DNA of 64,000 bases from Bradyrhizobium acaciae (GTDB lineage: Bacteria; Pseudomonadota; Alphaproteobacteria; Rhizobiales; Xanthobacteraceae), in the NCBI RefSeq assembly GCF_020889785.1, contig NZ_JACMYK010000004.1, positions 62,001-126,000 on the forward strand, in the 5' to 3' direction. This document shows positions 16,501-26,975 of the stretch, one piece after another. Numbering within the stretch: position 1 is the stretch's first letter; the number at the start of each line of letters is the position of its first letter. The notes beneath the pieces are model-generated. The model was given only the letters and a program-made list of their open reading frames with translations. It made no database searches and had not been told where the DNA came from. The translations under genes were made by a program, and so were the position numbers.

Positions 16501-18624
16501 ATGAAAAAGTCCGTTCTGCGCGCCGGGTTGCTCTCGATCATATGTCTCACAGTCGCGCTGCTCGACGGGCAGTCTGGTGCGACGCCGGTGGACGATCCGT
16601 TCCTCTGGCTCGAGGAGGCCGAGGGGCCGCGCGCATTGGCCTGGGCTCAGGCCGAGAACGAAAAGACGCTCGGCTCGCTGCAGTCGGACCCTCGCTATGA
16701 TCGCTTTTATCGGGATGCCCTAACTATCCTCCAGGAAAAACACCGGATTCCGTACGTTTCGCTGGGAGGACGAGGTCTCGAAAATTTCTGGCAGGACGAG
16801 CGCCATGTGCGTGGCATTTGGCGGCGCACCACCCTTGAGAGCTATCGCAGCGAGGATCCCCGATGGGAAACCATCCTGGACATCGATGCGCTCGCTGCCG
16901 CCGAGAACAAGAACTGGGTCTACAAGGGGCGCAGCTGCTTTGGGCGCCGCTGTCTCGTCAAACTTTCCGATGGTGGCAAGGACGCCGTGTCCATACGCGA
17001 GTTCGATCGCGACGCTAAAAGCTTTGTTACAGGCGGATTCGAGCTGCCAGAGGGCAAGCAGAACGTCAGCTGGCTCGATCGTGACACTGTCCTTGTTGCA
17101 CGTGATTGGGGCGAGGGGACCACGACCGAAGCCGGCTACGCTTTCGTATTGAAAGAACTCAAGCGCGCTCAGACCCTCGACCAGGCGCGCGAAGTCTTTC
17201 GTGGCCAGCGCACCGACTTCGAAATTGTGCCATTTGTGCTTGGTGAAGGGCGGATCCATGTGACCGGCGTCGCCCGTCGGATCAACGGCTTCGAGCGCCA
17301 GTATGTGCTGTTTGGGCCTGCGGGGCCGATCGAGCTCGATCTGCCGAAGAAGTCGGCGATCGTCGGCATCGTGAGTGGCCGCCTGCTTGTGAAACTGGAC
17401 GAAGATTGGAAGCGCAGCGGCGAGACCAGCTTCAAGGCCGGCTCAATGATCTCGTATGACTTGGCCGAATGGAAGCAGGATCCGCTGCGGGCCAAACCAT
17501 CTGTCGTTTTCCAGCCGAATTGCCGGCAGGCACTCCGCGGATTTGGCAGTAGCAGGAATTTCCTGGTGCTGACGATTTTGGACAATGTTCAAAGCAAGGC
17601 ATTCGTCTACAGGTACGATCAGGGCAGATGGCATGCCAAACCGATCCCGCTGCCAGAGAATGCGAGCGTCAGCCTATCGGCCGTTTCCCAGCAAGCGGAC
17701 GAGATGCTGTTTAGCGTCTCTGACTATCTCGCGCCAACGTCGCTTTGGTACTTTGACGCTAAAAGCAAACGGCTCGAGCTCTTGAAAACAGCACCTGCGG
17801 CGTTCGACGCATCGAAGCATGTCGTTGAGCAGTTCAAGGCAACTTCGCGCGATGGTACGCGGATTCCGTACTTCCTGGTGCGACCCAGGAGCGCAAGATT
17901 CGACGGATCAACCCCGACCCTGCTCTATGGCTATGGCGGGTTTCAGATTCCGCTTCTCCCTTCCTACGCAGGAACTGTGGGGCGGCTATGGCTCGAACAG
18001 GGGAATGCATATGTTGTTGCCAACCTGCGCGGAGGCGGCGAGTTCGGTCCACCATGGCACCAGGCTGGCCAGGGGGCAACGAAGCAAAAGACATGGGATG
18101 ATTTCATCGCGGTCGCCGACGATCTGATCCGCCGGAAAGTCACAAGTCCGCGCCGGCTTGGCGTGATCGGCAGCAGTCAAGGAGGCCTGCTGGTGGGCGC
18201 CGCAATGACCCAGCGCCCCGACCTTTTCAACGCGGCGATCATGCAGGTGCCGTTGTTCGACATGCTTCGATTCACCCACTTGGGCGCCGGCGCGTCCTGG
18301 ACTGCCGAGTATGGCGACCCGGCCATTCCCGAACAACGAGAGTGGATAGAGGGCTACTCGCCCTATCAAAAGCTGGTACCGGGCAGGAGCTACCCGGAGC
18401 CTTTCATTTTCACCTCCACCAAGGACGACCGCGTCAATCCTGCGCACGGCCGCAAGGCCGCCGCAAAGCTTGCTGCGCTTGGCCAACCCTATTTTTACTT
18501 TGAGAACCTCGATGGGGGGCACAGCGCCGCGGCCAACCTCATCGAACATGCGCGAAGACTGGCTCTGGAATATACATACGCATCCAGGCGGCTTTCGCCT
18601 GAGCCACGAGGAGCCGCGCCCTAA
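16501..18624 (+). CDS. Prolyl oligopeptidase family serine peptidase (S9A), secreted
   Basis: The protein has 707 residues. Residues 1-27 (MKKSVLRAGLLSIICLTVALL...) are a signal peptide. The N-terminal motif DDPFLWLEEAEGPRALAWAQAEN is that of prolyl oligopeptidases; a beta-propeller follows to about 430. The catalytic alpha/beta-hydrolase domain has Ser in VIGSSQGGLLVG, Asp in TKDDRVNP and His in NLDGGHS, in the family order. It should cleave short peptides after proline in the periplasm. ATG 16501 is preceded by GAGGA at 7 bases; the frame open to 16375 is not used. It has no operon partner. Confidence 0.9.
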   Translation: MKKSVLRAGLLSIICLTVALLDGQSGATPVDDPFLWLEEAEGPRALAWAQAENEKTLGSLQSDPRYDRFYRDALTILQEKHRIPYVSLGGRGLENFWQDERHVRGIWRRTTLESYRSEDPRWETILDIDALAAAENKNWVYKGRSCFGRRCLVKLSDGGKDAVSIREFDRDAKSFVTGGFELPEGKQNVSWLDRDTVLVARDWGEGTTTEAGYAFVLKELKRAQTLDQAREVFRGQRTDFEIVPFVLGEGRIHVTGVARRINGFERQYVLFGPAGPIELDLPKKSAIVGIVSGRLLVKLDEDWKRSGETSFKAGSMISYDLAEWKQDPLRAKPSVVFQPNCRQALRGFGSSRNFLVLTILDNVQSKAFVYRYDQGRWHAKPIPLPENASVSLSAVSQQADEMLFSVSDYLAPTSLWYFDAKSKRLELLKTAPAAFDASKHVVEQFKATSRDGTRIPYFLVRPRSARFDGSTPTLLYGYGGFQIPLLPSYAGTVGRLWLEQGNAYVVANLRGGGEFGPPWHQAGQGATKQKTWDDFIAVADDLIRRKVTSPRRLGVIGSSQGGLLVGAAMTQRPDLFNAAIMQVPLFDMLRFTHLGAGASWTAEYGDPAIPEQREWIEGYSPYQKLVPGRSYPEPFIFTSTKDDRVNPAHGRKAAAKLAALGQPYFYFENLDGGHSAAANLIEHARRLALEYTYASRRLSPEPRGAAP

Positions 18625-18648
18625 GCGTAAGTCGAGGGCCCTGTGGTC

Positions 18649-18861
18649 CTAGCTCAGCTCCTCCATGCTGATGAACGAGCTGACGTTGGCAAAGTCGAGG
18701 CAGGCGATCAGCATGTTGCAAACTGCATCATAGGTTTCTACGGCCGGCACCACCAGGCGGAGCAGACAATCGGTTTCGCCGGTTAAGCGAGAGGATTCGG
18801 GGATTTACGTAATATCTGCAATGGCCCGCCGGAAATCCTCAAGCCAGCCATCGAGTGGCGC
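18649..18861 (-). pseudogene. C-terminal remnant of an Lrp/AsnC-family regulator
   Basis: Minus-strand translation gives LDGWLEDFRRAIADIT, a stop, then SRLTGETDCLLRLVVPAVET and YDAVCNMLIACLDFANVSSFISM. This is the ligand-binding half (RAM domain) of Lrp-type regulators, whose consensus contains LTGE-D-LL-VVVPD. The premature TAA at 18805-18807 and the absence of a helix-turn-helix upstream mark it as a decayed gene. It lies about 350 bases before an amino-acid racemase on the opposite strand, a class that Lrp proteins often control. Confidence 0.65.
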
Positions 18862-19214
18862 GACGGCGCACACCTATGAACACGCTCATCGATACGTTGG
18901 ATTTGCGTCGGTCAACCAGGGCGACGCGCCGAATAGACCGCTGTCCTTCACGGTGCTCGATGCGCCGCCAACGGCGGACACCGCAAGATCGCTCGATCCG
19001 GCAAGCGTCGTCAGGGGGGGCGTTGCGTCGAACTGTAACTTGTCCAGAATCGTTTCGACGACGGCACGCCCTTTCAGCCGGCTTCGTAGCTCCGTTGAGA
19101 AGAGCTTTGCCATCGATTTGCATTTTCCAGAGAGATTGCGCCAGACAACTTCGAGATTTATCGCCGAGGGCGCGGTACGCCAGTGTCGCCTTCGCATCAA
19201 GTGGAGATCGTAAA

Positions 19215-19934
19215 GTGCAGCGAACCATTGGGCTGATCGGAGGGATGAGCTGGGAAAGCACGGCCGTCTATTACAAGGAAATCAATGAAATCGTCCGTCA
19301 GCGCCGCGGCGGACTCGCCTCGGCAGACATCTTGCTTCGCTCTGTTGACTTCGGCGATATCGTCGCCCTTCAGAAGGCGGGAGAATGGAGGCAAGCCGCT
19401 GCTTATCTGGCGAGGATCGCCAGGCAGTTGGTCGATGCAGGCGCCAGCTGCGTCCTGATCTGCACCAATACGATGCATGTGGTTGCAGACATTGTTGCTG
19501 CCGAGCTGAGTGTGCCGCTCATCCACATCGTCGATGTGACCGCTTCGGCTCTGCTTGCCGCTTTGGTCAAGCGGCCACTCTTGCTTGGGACACGCTATAC
19601 GATGGAGCAGCCGTTCTATTGTGATCGCCTGCGGCAGCGGTTCGGCCTTTCGCCGGTCATACCGGCGGAGCACGAGCGGAGCCGGATCCACGATGTCATT
19701 TTCGATGAGCTGTGCTGCGGCACGGTTTCTGATCGCTCGCGCCAGGAAGTTATCGACATCATTGCCCGAGGTCGCGCCCAGGGAGCCGACGCGCTCATCC
19801 TTGGCTGCACGGAGATTGGTCTTCTCATCGGTCCCGAACATACACAATTGCCAGTGTTCGATTCGGCGAGGCTGCATGCCAGGGCGGCAGCTGATTTTGC
19901 AGAGGGCAGCGGTCGGCTCATGCCGCCTCCCTAA
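19215..19934 (+). CDS. Aspartate/glutamate racemase family protein
   Basis: The protein has 239 residues. It begins VQRTIGLIGGMSWESTAVYYKEIN, the typical N terminus of the YgeA/RacX branch. The two catalytic cysteines lie in LICTNTMH and ILGCTEIGLL, about 105 residues apart, each in the expected context. The enzyme would interconvert L- and D-Asp/Glu or related amino acids in the cytoplasm without a cofactor. GTG 19215 is chosen because GGAG lies 8 bases upstream; the frame is open to 18855, but that extension runs over the Lrp remnant on the other strand. Confidence 0.88.
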   Translation: MQRTIGLIGGMSWESTAVYYKEINEIVRQRRGGLASADILLRSVDFGDIVALQKAGEWRQAAAYLARIARQLVDAGASCVLICTNTMHVVADIVAAELSVPLIHIVDVTASALLAALVKRPLLLGTRYTMEQPFYCDRLRQRFGLSPVIPAEHERSRIHDVIFDELCCGTVSDRSRQEVIDIIARGRAQGADALILGCTEIGLLIGPEHTQLPVFDSARLHARAAADFAEGSGRLMPPP

Positions 19935-20395
19935 GCGCGCGGCGACGACCGCATCGAGGATCGACGTCTGGTCTCGTCCGGGGTGAAGCCACCTGGCCTC
20001 TGCAGTGGTCTCGATGCGGTGTATCTGGCCATCTCGGGCAGCGCGCAGCGCATCAAGGACAATTGTTCGCTTAATCTTAGCAATTTGTCAGATTGGCTTC
20101 ACTGCCCTATTTCCGCTCGCTAGCCAGCTGAGACCGTCACAAACTCGTCTCTTGTCTGCGTGCGACCATGGCATGACGTTTGCTCAGTTGGCTGAGAGGT
20201 CGCGGTGCTGTATTCGCGCCCCGAGGAACAGCGAAGGAAGGAAAACAGCTTGCCAAATCTGCGACCGGAAACGCTTTGTCTGCCTGGCAACGTCACCAGC
20301 AGCATTCTCGTCCCTACCAACGCAGGCCGCCGAGGCGCGCCTGATTGTTCCGGCTCAACGTCTTGACTGCACCGCAGCCCCTGTCCTCGTGCATG
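19935..20395. other. Intergenic, nothing recognised
   Basis: 461 bases between the racemase and the MarR gene; short frames only, no family match or terminator seen. Confidence 0.4.
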
Positions 20396-20869
20396 TCAGG
20401 CCGACTTGTCCTCACGGCTGCCCTCAAGTTTATCTCGCAAGGCCGTGATCACGCGATGGACAATCCGTATATCCTTGACCGACAGCCCTTTTGAAAGATC
20501 GTTGATCCAGGGAGCCTGCAATTCCATCGCGGCTTCGAAGGCGCGCTGTCCATTCTCAGTGAGTACGACGAGTTGCGCCCGTCGGTGATGCGGGTTGACC
20601 TCAAAAGATACGAGGCCCTCCCTGTGCAGATCATTGATAATCCGCTGCACGTTTTGACGATTGCCGCCGAGGTCGCGAGCGAGCCAAGCGACCGGTTGGG
20701 GACGTTCGGCGGACACAATGGCGCCAAGCACCTGCCAGCGTGCGCTTGTTAGGCCAAGCGGGGCGACCAGACGGTCGCCGACCGTCAGAAGTAGGCTGTC
20801 GAGCCTGAATAGATCGAGAACAAGGTCGGTCAGGGCGTCGCCCTCCGGGGTTCGCGTGGCTTTTTTCAT
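20396..20869 (-). CDS. MarR-family transcriptional regulator
   Basis: The protein has 157 residues. The winged helix is complete: LTSARWQVLGAIV, PQPVAWLARDLGGNRQNVQRIINDLHREGLV (recognition helix) and the wing FEVNPHHRRAQLVVLTENG. Flanking helices form the dimer interface. MarR proteins usually repress themselves and a divergent gene and are released by small phenolic or oxidising ligands. Here the divergent target would be the monooxygenase/membrane pair that starts 98 bases away; a perfect 18-bp palindrome lies between. Confidence 0.9.
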   Translation of the reverse strand: MKKATRTPEGDALTDLVLDLFRLDSLLLTVGDRLVAPLGLTSARWQVLGAIVSAERPQPVAWLARDLGGNRQNVQRIINDLHREGLVSFEVNPHHRRAQLVVLTENGQRAFEAAMELQAPWINDLSKGLSVKDIRIVHRVITALRDKLEGSREDKSA

Positions 20870-20877
20870 TTGTCACC

Positions 20878-20917
20878 ATTATTTTATATTGACATCATGA
20901 TGTCAATCGACTATGTA
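20878..20917. promoter_or_regulatory. Bidirectional promoter with perfect 18-bp MarR-type operator
   Basis: TTGACATCATGATGTCAA at 20889-20906 is a perfect palindrome. Its left arm TTGACA (20889-20894) is followed after exactly 17 bases by TATGTA (20912-20917), giving a plus-strand promoter for the monooxygenase gene. The right arm, read on the minus strand, is again TTGACA, followed 17 bases later by AATAAT (20883-20878), for the MarR gene. A repressor on the palindrome would cover both -35 elements. Confidence 0.75.
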
Positions 20918-20966
20918 CCCATAGTACCAATTAGTCATCATATATTAAAAACCGATGGAGGCACTC

Positions 20967-21335
20967 ATGTCGCTGCTACGCCCACTCGACCCTTCCTTCC
21001 CGATCGACCGCCAGATCGCTATTGAGGCAAATTCTGTCGTCCTGGTGAACCCATTCACTCTCGACAAAGCCGATGAGGCGGCTTTTCTCAAGGCCTGGCA
21101 GGACGACGCAGCGTTCATGAAGCGACAGCCGGGCTTCATTTCCACTCAGCTGCACAGAGCTCTCGGAGATAGCCCGACCTATCTGAACTACGCCGTGTGG
21201 GAATCCACCGCACACTTCCGCGCGGCCTTCACCCATCCTGACTTTCTAGCAAAAATCTCAAGCTATCCGGCCTCGGCGATAGCTTCCCCTCATCTGTTCC
21301 AGAAAGTTGGCGTGTCCGGCATCTGCGTTGCGTAG
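20967..21335 (+). CDS. Antibiotic-biosynthesis-monooxygenase (ABM) domain protein
   Basis: The protein has 122 residues starting at ATG 20967, with GGAGG 6 bases ahead. One ABM ferredoxin-like domain: VVLVNPFTLDKADEAAFLKAWQDDAAFMKRQPGFISTQLHRAL, then YLNYAVWESTAHFRAAFTHPDF. These small proteins oxidise quinol or polyphenol substrates without cofactors, or act as heme- or stress-related dimers. Its position under the MarR operator suggests response to a phenolic or quinone compound. It is followed by a membrane-protein gene. Confidence 0.85.
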   Translation: MSLLRPLDPSFPIDRQIAIEANSVVLVNPFTLDKADEAAFLKAWQDDAAFMKRQPGFISTQLHRALGDSPTYLNYAVWESTAHFRAAFTHPDFLAKISSYPASAIASPHLFQKVGVSGICVA

Positions 21336-21364
21336 CCTGCTGCTTTTAGGAAGGGAAGATACTC

Positions 21365-21811
21365 ATGATCAAGTTGATCCATCCTGTCGCCGGCGCCTTG
21401 GCGATCGCAACGATCGGCACATTTTGGCTATCGACGGTACTCAGCGAGCTGTTCGCGTCCCATGCTACAGTTGCAGCGGTTAAGAGCACCATAGCGTGGG
21501 GTTTCTTCTTGCTGATTCCGGCGCTCGCTGCGACCGGCGGTACAGGTGTCATCTTGGCAAAGGGGCGCCGGGCCGGACTGATCGCGGCAAAATTCAAGCG
21601 CATGCCATTCATTGCAGGAAACGGCATCCTGATTCTTATTCCGTCTGCTCTCTTCCTTGTGTCCAAGGCTCAGGCGGCAGAATTCGATGCCACGTTCTAT
21701 GCTGTGCAGGCGATCGAGCTCATCGCGGGCGCAACAAACATTACACTTCTTGCTCTCAACATGCGGGACGGTCTCAAAATGAAGCGATGGCTGCGCCGCA
21801 AACCCGCTTGA
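21365..21811 (+). CDS. Small four-helix membrane protein
   Basis: The protein has 148 residues with four hydrophobic segments (about 5-27, 43-63, 80-100 and 108-130) and basic loops (KGRRAGLIAAKFKRM) and tail (KMKRWLRRKPA). No family name is recognised. It starts 29 bases after the ABM gene with an AGGAAGGGAAG ribosome site and is very probably co-transcribed with it under MarR control. Confidence 0.75.
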   Translation: MIKLIHPVAGALAIATIGTFWLSTVLSELFASHATVAAVKSTIAWGFFLLIPALAATGGTGVILAKGRRAGLIAAKFKRMPFIAGNGILILIPSALFLVSKAQAAEFDATFYAVQAIELIAGATNITLLALNMRDGLKMKRWLRRKPA

Positions 21812-21911
21812 ACCGGAACTGCGCGGACGACTGACGTGACGCCCGGTATTGTCGTGGCTTTATGAGTACGCGCCCTGAAATGTTATAGCGCTCCGCCGGA
21901 GAACAGGCCGG

Positions 21912-24593
21912 ATGGCATCAGAATGCGCAGTCAAATCAGCAGCAGAACGTGCGGCCCTTCAGTTTACCTTCGGCAGCATAACGCTGACCTTGGTAACACT
22001 GGCCTGCTTGTACCTTCACGCGCATTTCGCCACGACGGCGTTCGCGCATTTGTTAGTGATCATGCTGTTTTCGCTGATGGGCAGCTTGATCGCGTCGTCG
22101 GCGCTTTGGATCGTAGCCATCGCTGCTCTCGCTTACTGCTTTGCGCCGCCGGCATTCAGCCTACGAATCGATACCCCCCAAGGTCTGCCGGTGGTTGTTG
22201 CATTCTTTATTGCCTCGATTGTGGGAGCGCACCTGATCGGTAAGCTCCGCCAGGAAAGAGAGGCTGCGCGTGTGATTGCGGCCAAGCTTCAGCGGAGTGC
22301 GGCCGATTTGCAGGATCGCGAAAAGCAGTGGCGCGCCATCTTCGAGCACAATCCGGCGATGTACTTCATGGTCGATGAAGCCGGCAGTGTTCTCAACGTC
22401 AATACATTCGGCGCGACACAACTCGGCTATGCTCGTGCTGAACTGATCGGTCAATCCGTGCTGGAGGTATTTCTCGAGGAGGATCGCGCGTTCGTTCGGG
22501 AATGCGTTCGGACGTGCCTGGAGGATGTCGGACAAACGCGCACTTGGAACGTCCAGAAGGTCAGGAAAGACGGCTCGGTCTTGTGGGTACGCGAAAGCGC
22601 CAAAGCCATGCTCTGGGCGGACGAGCAGCCCATTGTCCTTATCACCTGCGAAGATATCACGGAGCGAAGGCGGACCGAACTTGCCCTGCAGCGGAGCGAA
22701 GCACATTTGGCCCAGGCGCAGGAGTTGAGTCACACAGGCAGCTTCAGCTGGAACCCCACCACCGGCGAGGCCTTCTGGTCAAAGGAGACATTTCGGATTT
22801 TCCAATTAGATCCCCAGAGGCCGCCGGGGCCGCAGCTCGTCGTTGAGCGCACTCATCCAGATGATAGGGCTTCGGTTCAAGAAATTATCGAGCGCGCGAC
22901 GCGAGACCTGAGCGATTTCGAGCACGAATACCGGCTTCTGCTACCAGACGGCTCGGTAAAGCACATCCATGCGCAGGCACGAGCCACGAGAACGGCCTCT
23001 GGTGAGATCGAGTTTGTTGGGGCAGCCACGGATATTACGGCGGCCAGGCGAGCAGAACAACAGCTGCGCCGCAGCGAGGCCTATCTGGTCGAAGCCCAGC
23101 ATCTCAGTCACACGGGCAGCTGGTCCTGGGATGTCTACGGTCTAGATTTCGTGTATCGCTCCGCTGAGGTCGATCGTCTGTTCGGCTTCCGCCCACAAGA
23201 GCCGGTATCAATCGACACCATTCGATCGCGCATCCATCCGGATGACTTGCCGCGACTGGAGGAGGTGCAGCGCCAGGCGATTGAACGCAAAGAGGGGCGG
23301 TTCGAATGTGATTTTCGTATCCTTCTACCAGATGGCGGGATACGACGCATGCACTCCGTTGCGCACGTGGTGGTCGACAGCGATGGTAACGTCAGCGAGC
23401 TGATCGGAACACATATGGATGTCACGGAGCAACACGCAGCTAAGGAGCGCCTGGAAAACACACTTGTCGCGCTGCGCGAAAGCGAACAGCGATTTCGCGA
23501 CTACGCCGAGACAGCTTCCGACTGGCTCTGGGAGACTGGCCCGGATCATCGGGTCACTCGCTTATCCGAGCACACCAGCGCTGCGGGAATTTTGGCGACA
23601 GGATTGATCGGGCTGCTTCGCTGGGACATTGCGTGCGACCTCGAGGAGGAGCCGGAGAAGTGGCGGCAGCATCGGGCGACATTGGAGACCCACCTTCCGT
23701 TTCGGGATCTCGTCTACCGCACCGTGAATCGGACAGGTTCTCCGATCCACGTCCGCACGAGTGGCAAGCCCTTTTTCGATGGAAAGGGGAACTTTCTCGG
23801 CTACCGTGGCGTCAGCACTGACATCACCGCGACCATTCGCGCCCATCAAGCCGAACAAGAGCTACGAAAGGCACAAGCGGAGCTTGCGCATGTAACGCGT
23901 GTAACGACCTTAGGAGAGCTGACAACTTCCATCGCTCATGAAATAAACCAGCCACTCGCCGCTATTATCAGCAACGCCGATGCGTGCATCGGTTGGTTGG
24001 GGCGAAAAGCTCCTAATCTTCCCGCGGCGCGCTCTTCGGTGGAATGGATCATCGAGGACGCAACCCGGGCAAGCGAGGTGATCCGTCGTATTCGCGCGCT
24101 CGCGAAGAAGGGCGACATTGAGATGGTGCCGCTCGACATCAACGAGGTCGTTAAGGAGGTCATTGCGCTGGTAACACGAGAGCTGATGAGCCACCGAGTG
24201 ACGTTACGAACCGAGTTGACGGCAGGGCTGCCTCCGATCCTTGGCGATCGGATTCAGCTACAACAGGTGATCATCAATCTGGTGATGAACGGAATCGAAG
24301 CCATGGAGACAGTTACCGACCGGACGTGCGAACTGCTGATTCAATCATCAAAGGACGATGTGGGGCACATCCAACTTGCCGTGACCGATTGCGGCGTCGG
24401 CATCGCCGAGAACGACGCGGAGCGCGTCTTGGATCCTTTCTTCACCACCAAGTCGGCGGGCCTTGGAATGGGTCTTTCGATCTGCCGCTCGATTGTGGAA
24501 GCTCACGGAGGACGGCTATCAATGGTCCACAAAAGTGGACCGGGCGCGACCTTCCAGGTTGCCCTACCGCTGCATAAGGGGCCCGTCTCCTGA
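21912..24593 (+). CDS. nodV: NodV-like multi-PAS sensor histidine kinase
   Basis: The protein has 893 residues. Residues 15-110 hold three to four membrane helices of DUF4118 type. Four PAS/PAC modules follow (about 135-255, 260-380, 385-510 and 515-640), then a HisKA domain with phospho-acceptor His676 in [14 protein letters not shown] and a HATPase domain ([51 protein letters not shown]). Length and domain order match NodV of Bradyrhizobium, which senses plant isoflavones and phosphorylates NodW to switch on nod genes. A NodW-like gene follows but is damaged. An NwsA-type paralogue is the alternative. Confidence 0.75.
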   Translation: MASECAVKSAAERAALQFTFGSITLTLVTLACLYLHAHFATTAFAHLLVIMLFSLMGSLIASSALWIVAIAALAYCFAPPAFSLRIDTPQGLPVVVAFFIASIVGAHLIGKLRQEREAARVIAAKLQRSAADLQDREKQWRAIFEHNPAMYFMVDEAGSVLNVNTFGATQLGYARAELIGQSVLEVFLEEDRAFVRECVRTCLEDVGQTRTWNVQKVRKDGSVLWVRESAKAMLWADEQPIVLITCEDITERRRTELALQRSEAHLAQAQELSHTGSFSWNPTTGEAFWSKETFRIFQLDPQRPPGPQLVVERTHPDDRASVQEIIERATRDLSDFEHEYRLLLPDGSVKHIHAQARATRTASGEIEFVGAATDITAARRAEQQLRRSEAYLVEAQHLSHTGSWSWDVYGLDFVYRSAEVDRLFGFRPQEPVSIDTIRSRIHPDDLPRLEEVQRQAIERKEGRFECDFRILLPDGGIRRMHSVAHVVVDSDGNVSELIGTHMDVTEQHAAKERLENTLVALRESEQRFRDYAETASDWLWETGPDHRVTRLSEHTSAAGILATGLIGLLRWDIACDLEEEPEKWRQHRATLETHLPFRDLVYRTVNRTGSPIHVRTSGKPFFDGKGNFLGYRGVSTDITATIRAHQAEQELRKAQAELAHVTRVTTLGELTTSIAHEINQPLAAIISNADACIGWLGRKAPNLPAARSSVEWIIEDATRASEVIRRIRALAKKGDIEMVPLDINEVVKEVIALVTRELMSHRVTLRTELTAGLPPILGDRIQLQQVIINLVMNGIEAMETVTDRTCELLIQSSKDDVGHIQLAVTDCGVGIAENDAERVLDPFFTTKSAGLGMGLSICRSIVEAHGGRLSMVHKSGPGATFQVALPLHKGPVS

Positions 24594-24601
24594 CAGGACG
24601 A

Positions 24602-25186
24602 TTTGACTCGCCAAGTGAAGTCAGCAACGCCGAGTCCTCGACAAGGGCGGTTGTCTTCTTTGTCGAGGATGACATCTCCAAGCGTCGCTTACGAAATCGT
24701 TTTCAATTGGTAGGATTAGGCGTTGTTGCATCCGAATCGGCGCACGAAATGCTGCGGAGCACAATCCCTGCTGTTATTGGCTGTCTAGTTCTTGATGTCC
24801 GGCTGTCAGGCTTGAGCGGCCTTGACTACCAGACCGAGCTAACGAGGCTGAGTATACATATTCCGATCATTTTCATTGCCGGCCATGGCGACATCCCCGT
24901 GACGTCAGGGCATGAAGGAAGGGACGTTCGATTTTCTCAGCAAACTGTTCGCGATCAGGAAGTGCTTGATGCCGTGGTTGCGGCGACCGAACGCGATCGC
25001 AAAAGACGGAAGGCTCGGCAAATTGTCGCGCACTTACGGTGTCGATTTGAGAGCTTAAGCCCGCGCGAGCAGCGGGTGATGAAACTGGTCGCTGCCGGCC
25101 TGATGAACAAGCGGGTAGCCGCCGAGCTTGGGCTCGCCGGGCGGATTTCCAAAACGCCGTGCGATCACTGGCTGAAACGCTGGTGA
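24602..25186 (+). pseudogene. nodW: Damaged NodW/FixJ-like response regulator
   Basis: Translation from about 24629 gives VVFFVEDDISKRRL and GCLVLDVRLSGLSGLDYQ (acidic pocket and phospho-Asp), HIPIIFIAGHGDIPVTS, then VLDAVVAATERDRKRRKA and LSPREQRVMKLVAAGLMNK, the start of the LuxR-type helix-turn-helix. Damage: no ATG/GTG/TTG for the N terminus (the first in-frame start is TTG 24707, inside the receiver); a stretch near 24911-24950 read in the wrong frame between two compensating indels, which removes the conserved Lys region; and loss of the recognition helix (GRISKTPCDHWLKRW, then stop). It is therefore probably inactive although it sits behind an intact kinase. Confidence 0.65.
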
Positions 25187-26657
25187 ACAGCGACCGCGTC
25201 GAGGTTTGTTGGGTCCGGCAAGACTACCGTTGTTACCCCATCGACCGGAACGGGGTCGTGCGTGGCCGGTTCGCTGCCGCGCTGAAGGACATTGCTGGCG
25301 TGCGTGGCCGAGCGCTGTCATAAAGTGTGGCCGACAGGCCCTTCCGCATGACGGGATCAGAACGGCTGAATCTTCGCGTTCTGGGACTAGACGTCGTCCG
25401 CCCACTTCTGCCTCTCTCCGAGGCATCTGAGAGCCCGTTGGTATTCGAACTCGCACCACGCAAGCTCGAATGGTTCCATCACTATCTCTATCCAAGTCTC
25501 GACAAAGACTGCCATTCCGACGAAAAATAGAATGTGCGACCTCCTGATCAGCTATCAGTTGACGAAGCCGGCGAAGACGCATCAGATGTCGCTGTGGCCG
25601 GCCGCACCTGTAGCTAAGAGGATCGTGATCAGCGGCTCAATCGAACCTTGGTAAAGATTAGGCACCTCAAGGGGGGCACGTAACGATACGAAAGTTTATG
25701 ATGGTCGTTTGCCTGGTTCACACGCTTAATCCAACGGCTGGCCGAGCAGCAAAGTAATCCGATGGCTTCGTAGAGCCTGTTCACGTTTCGCTAATCGCCT
25801 TTGCCTCGCATGTTGAGAATGCGGCGACATACCTCACTATCTCGAGGCCCCAAGACGAGGTCGTTAGGGCGTCAGTATGTCAAGCGCATGCTAGGAATTG
25901 CTACAACCTCCGCGCCCCCTGCGCTATGCACATTGAATGAGAGCCAGAGTAGCGGTAATTCAACGTTACCTTGCCGATTGTCGGCTCGGCATTGTCGCTG
26001 ACGTAAAGACGCTCCGCGCCAGAACTTGTGGCAGTGCTGAGCGTTGACAACGTCTTTCCTCCTTTCGTGCTAACTCGCTGACGGCCGAGATGATCCGGCA
26101 CCCGCGATGCCGCGGCGGCGTACACTTCTGTCAACCAGGAGTTTGACGAGTCGAACGCTGAGCAATTGGTTCTCAGACCCGGCAGGTACCATCTGCGCTG
26201 TGCCAACAATCTGACCTGCGCCATCTTCCGGAGCTAGTAACACGAATCCATAGCAAATGACCGCGTCTGATAGGCTGCGCAAGTACCCGGTGCACGTCGT
26301 CGAGCTAGCGATGGCAGAAAGCTGACCGAGTCGCCGTGGGCGACGCAGTCAATGGCGATGTCGGCGAGAGGCTCCAACGCTGATCCACTTCGTCGGCGCC
26401 GATGCGCCGTACCTGGATATTGTCCGTCATCTGTCGGATAGAGCGGGCCGATCATCCCTGGCTAGGTCGGACGGCGGGTTAATTGCCAACGCCACGGAAT
26501 AGCGATTTTCCATCAGAGCGACATGCGCTTGAATGCCACAAGAGGTCACGTGCGGTGTCGCCCAACCAACCGAAGCCGTGCAGATGACGATAGAAGACCA
26601 CTCCGCCAGGCTGCAAGGCTCACGTGCCTGCTCGAAGCGCCTGGACCGGAAGGCGGA
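25187..26657. other. Gene-poor, decayed interval
   Basis: About 1.5 kb in which only short open frames occur. Just after nodW a plus-strand stretch (VCWVRQDYRCYPIDRNG and following, to 25321) reads like a protein fragment, but its family is unknown. Nothing else can be supported. Confidence 0.4.
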
Positions 26658-26975
26658 TCACGACCCAAATTTGTCGCAGAGCTCCGCAGCACGAAATGAA
26701 TTTAACGCGGAGATAAGACTTTTGTCGTGCGGGAATAGCCTCCGAGCGGACTTGACCCGCGCGTCATGGTCCAGTCCAGATATAGTCTGGCCCTCCAGAA
26801 TAAGCGCGTCGGAGAATCTGCGAAGGGCAGGGCAATACGGGTCAAGGGCGGCCTCGCTGCGCCTATTGGCACGCGTCATCATTTCAATGGAACTCTCGTC
26901 GTCCTCTGAGGTGGAATCGCAGGGATAGCGGCGGCTCGCAGCAAACGACGAAGATTGCTCAACCGCGCCCTTCAT
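26658..26975 (-). CDS. Hypothetical 105-residue protein downstream of an orphan tts box
   Basis: The ORF starts MKGAVEQSSSFAASRRYPCD. The first 30 residues are rich in Ser and small polar residues (SSSFAAS, STSEDDESS), as in type III secretion signals; the rest is charged and helical (DALILEGQTISGLDHDARVK). No family is recognised. It is the first frame of some size that lies in the correct direction 370 bases downstream of the tts box at 27347-27381. AAAAGG touches the ATG, which is too close for a good ribosome site. It may be an effector remnant; coding status uncertain. Confidence 0.35.
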   Translation of the reverse strand: MKGAVEQSSSFAASRRYPCDSTSEDDESSIEMMTRANRRSEAALDPYCPALRRFSDALILEGQTISGLDHDARVKSARRLFPHDKSLISALNSFRAAELCDKFGS

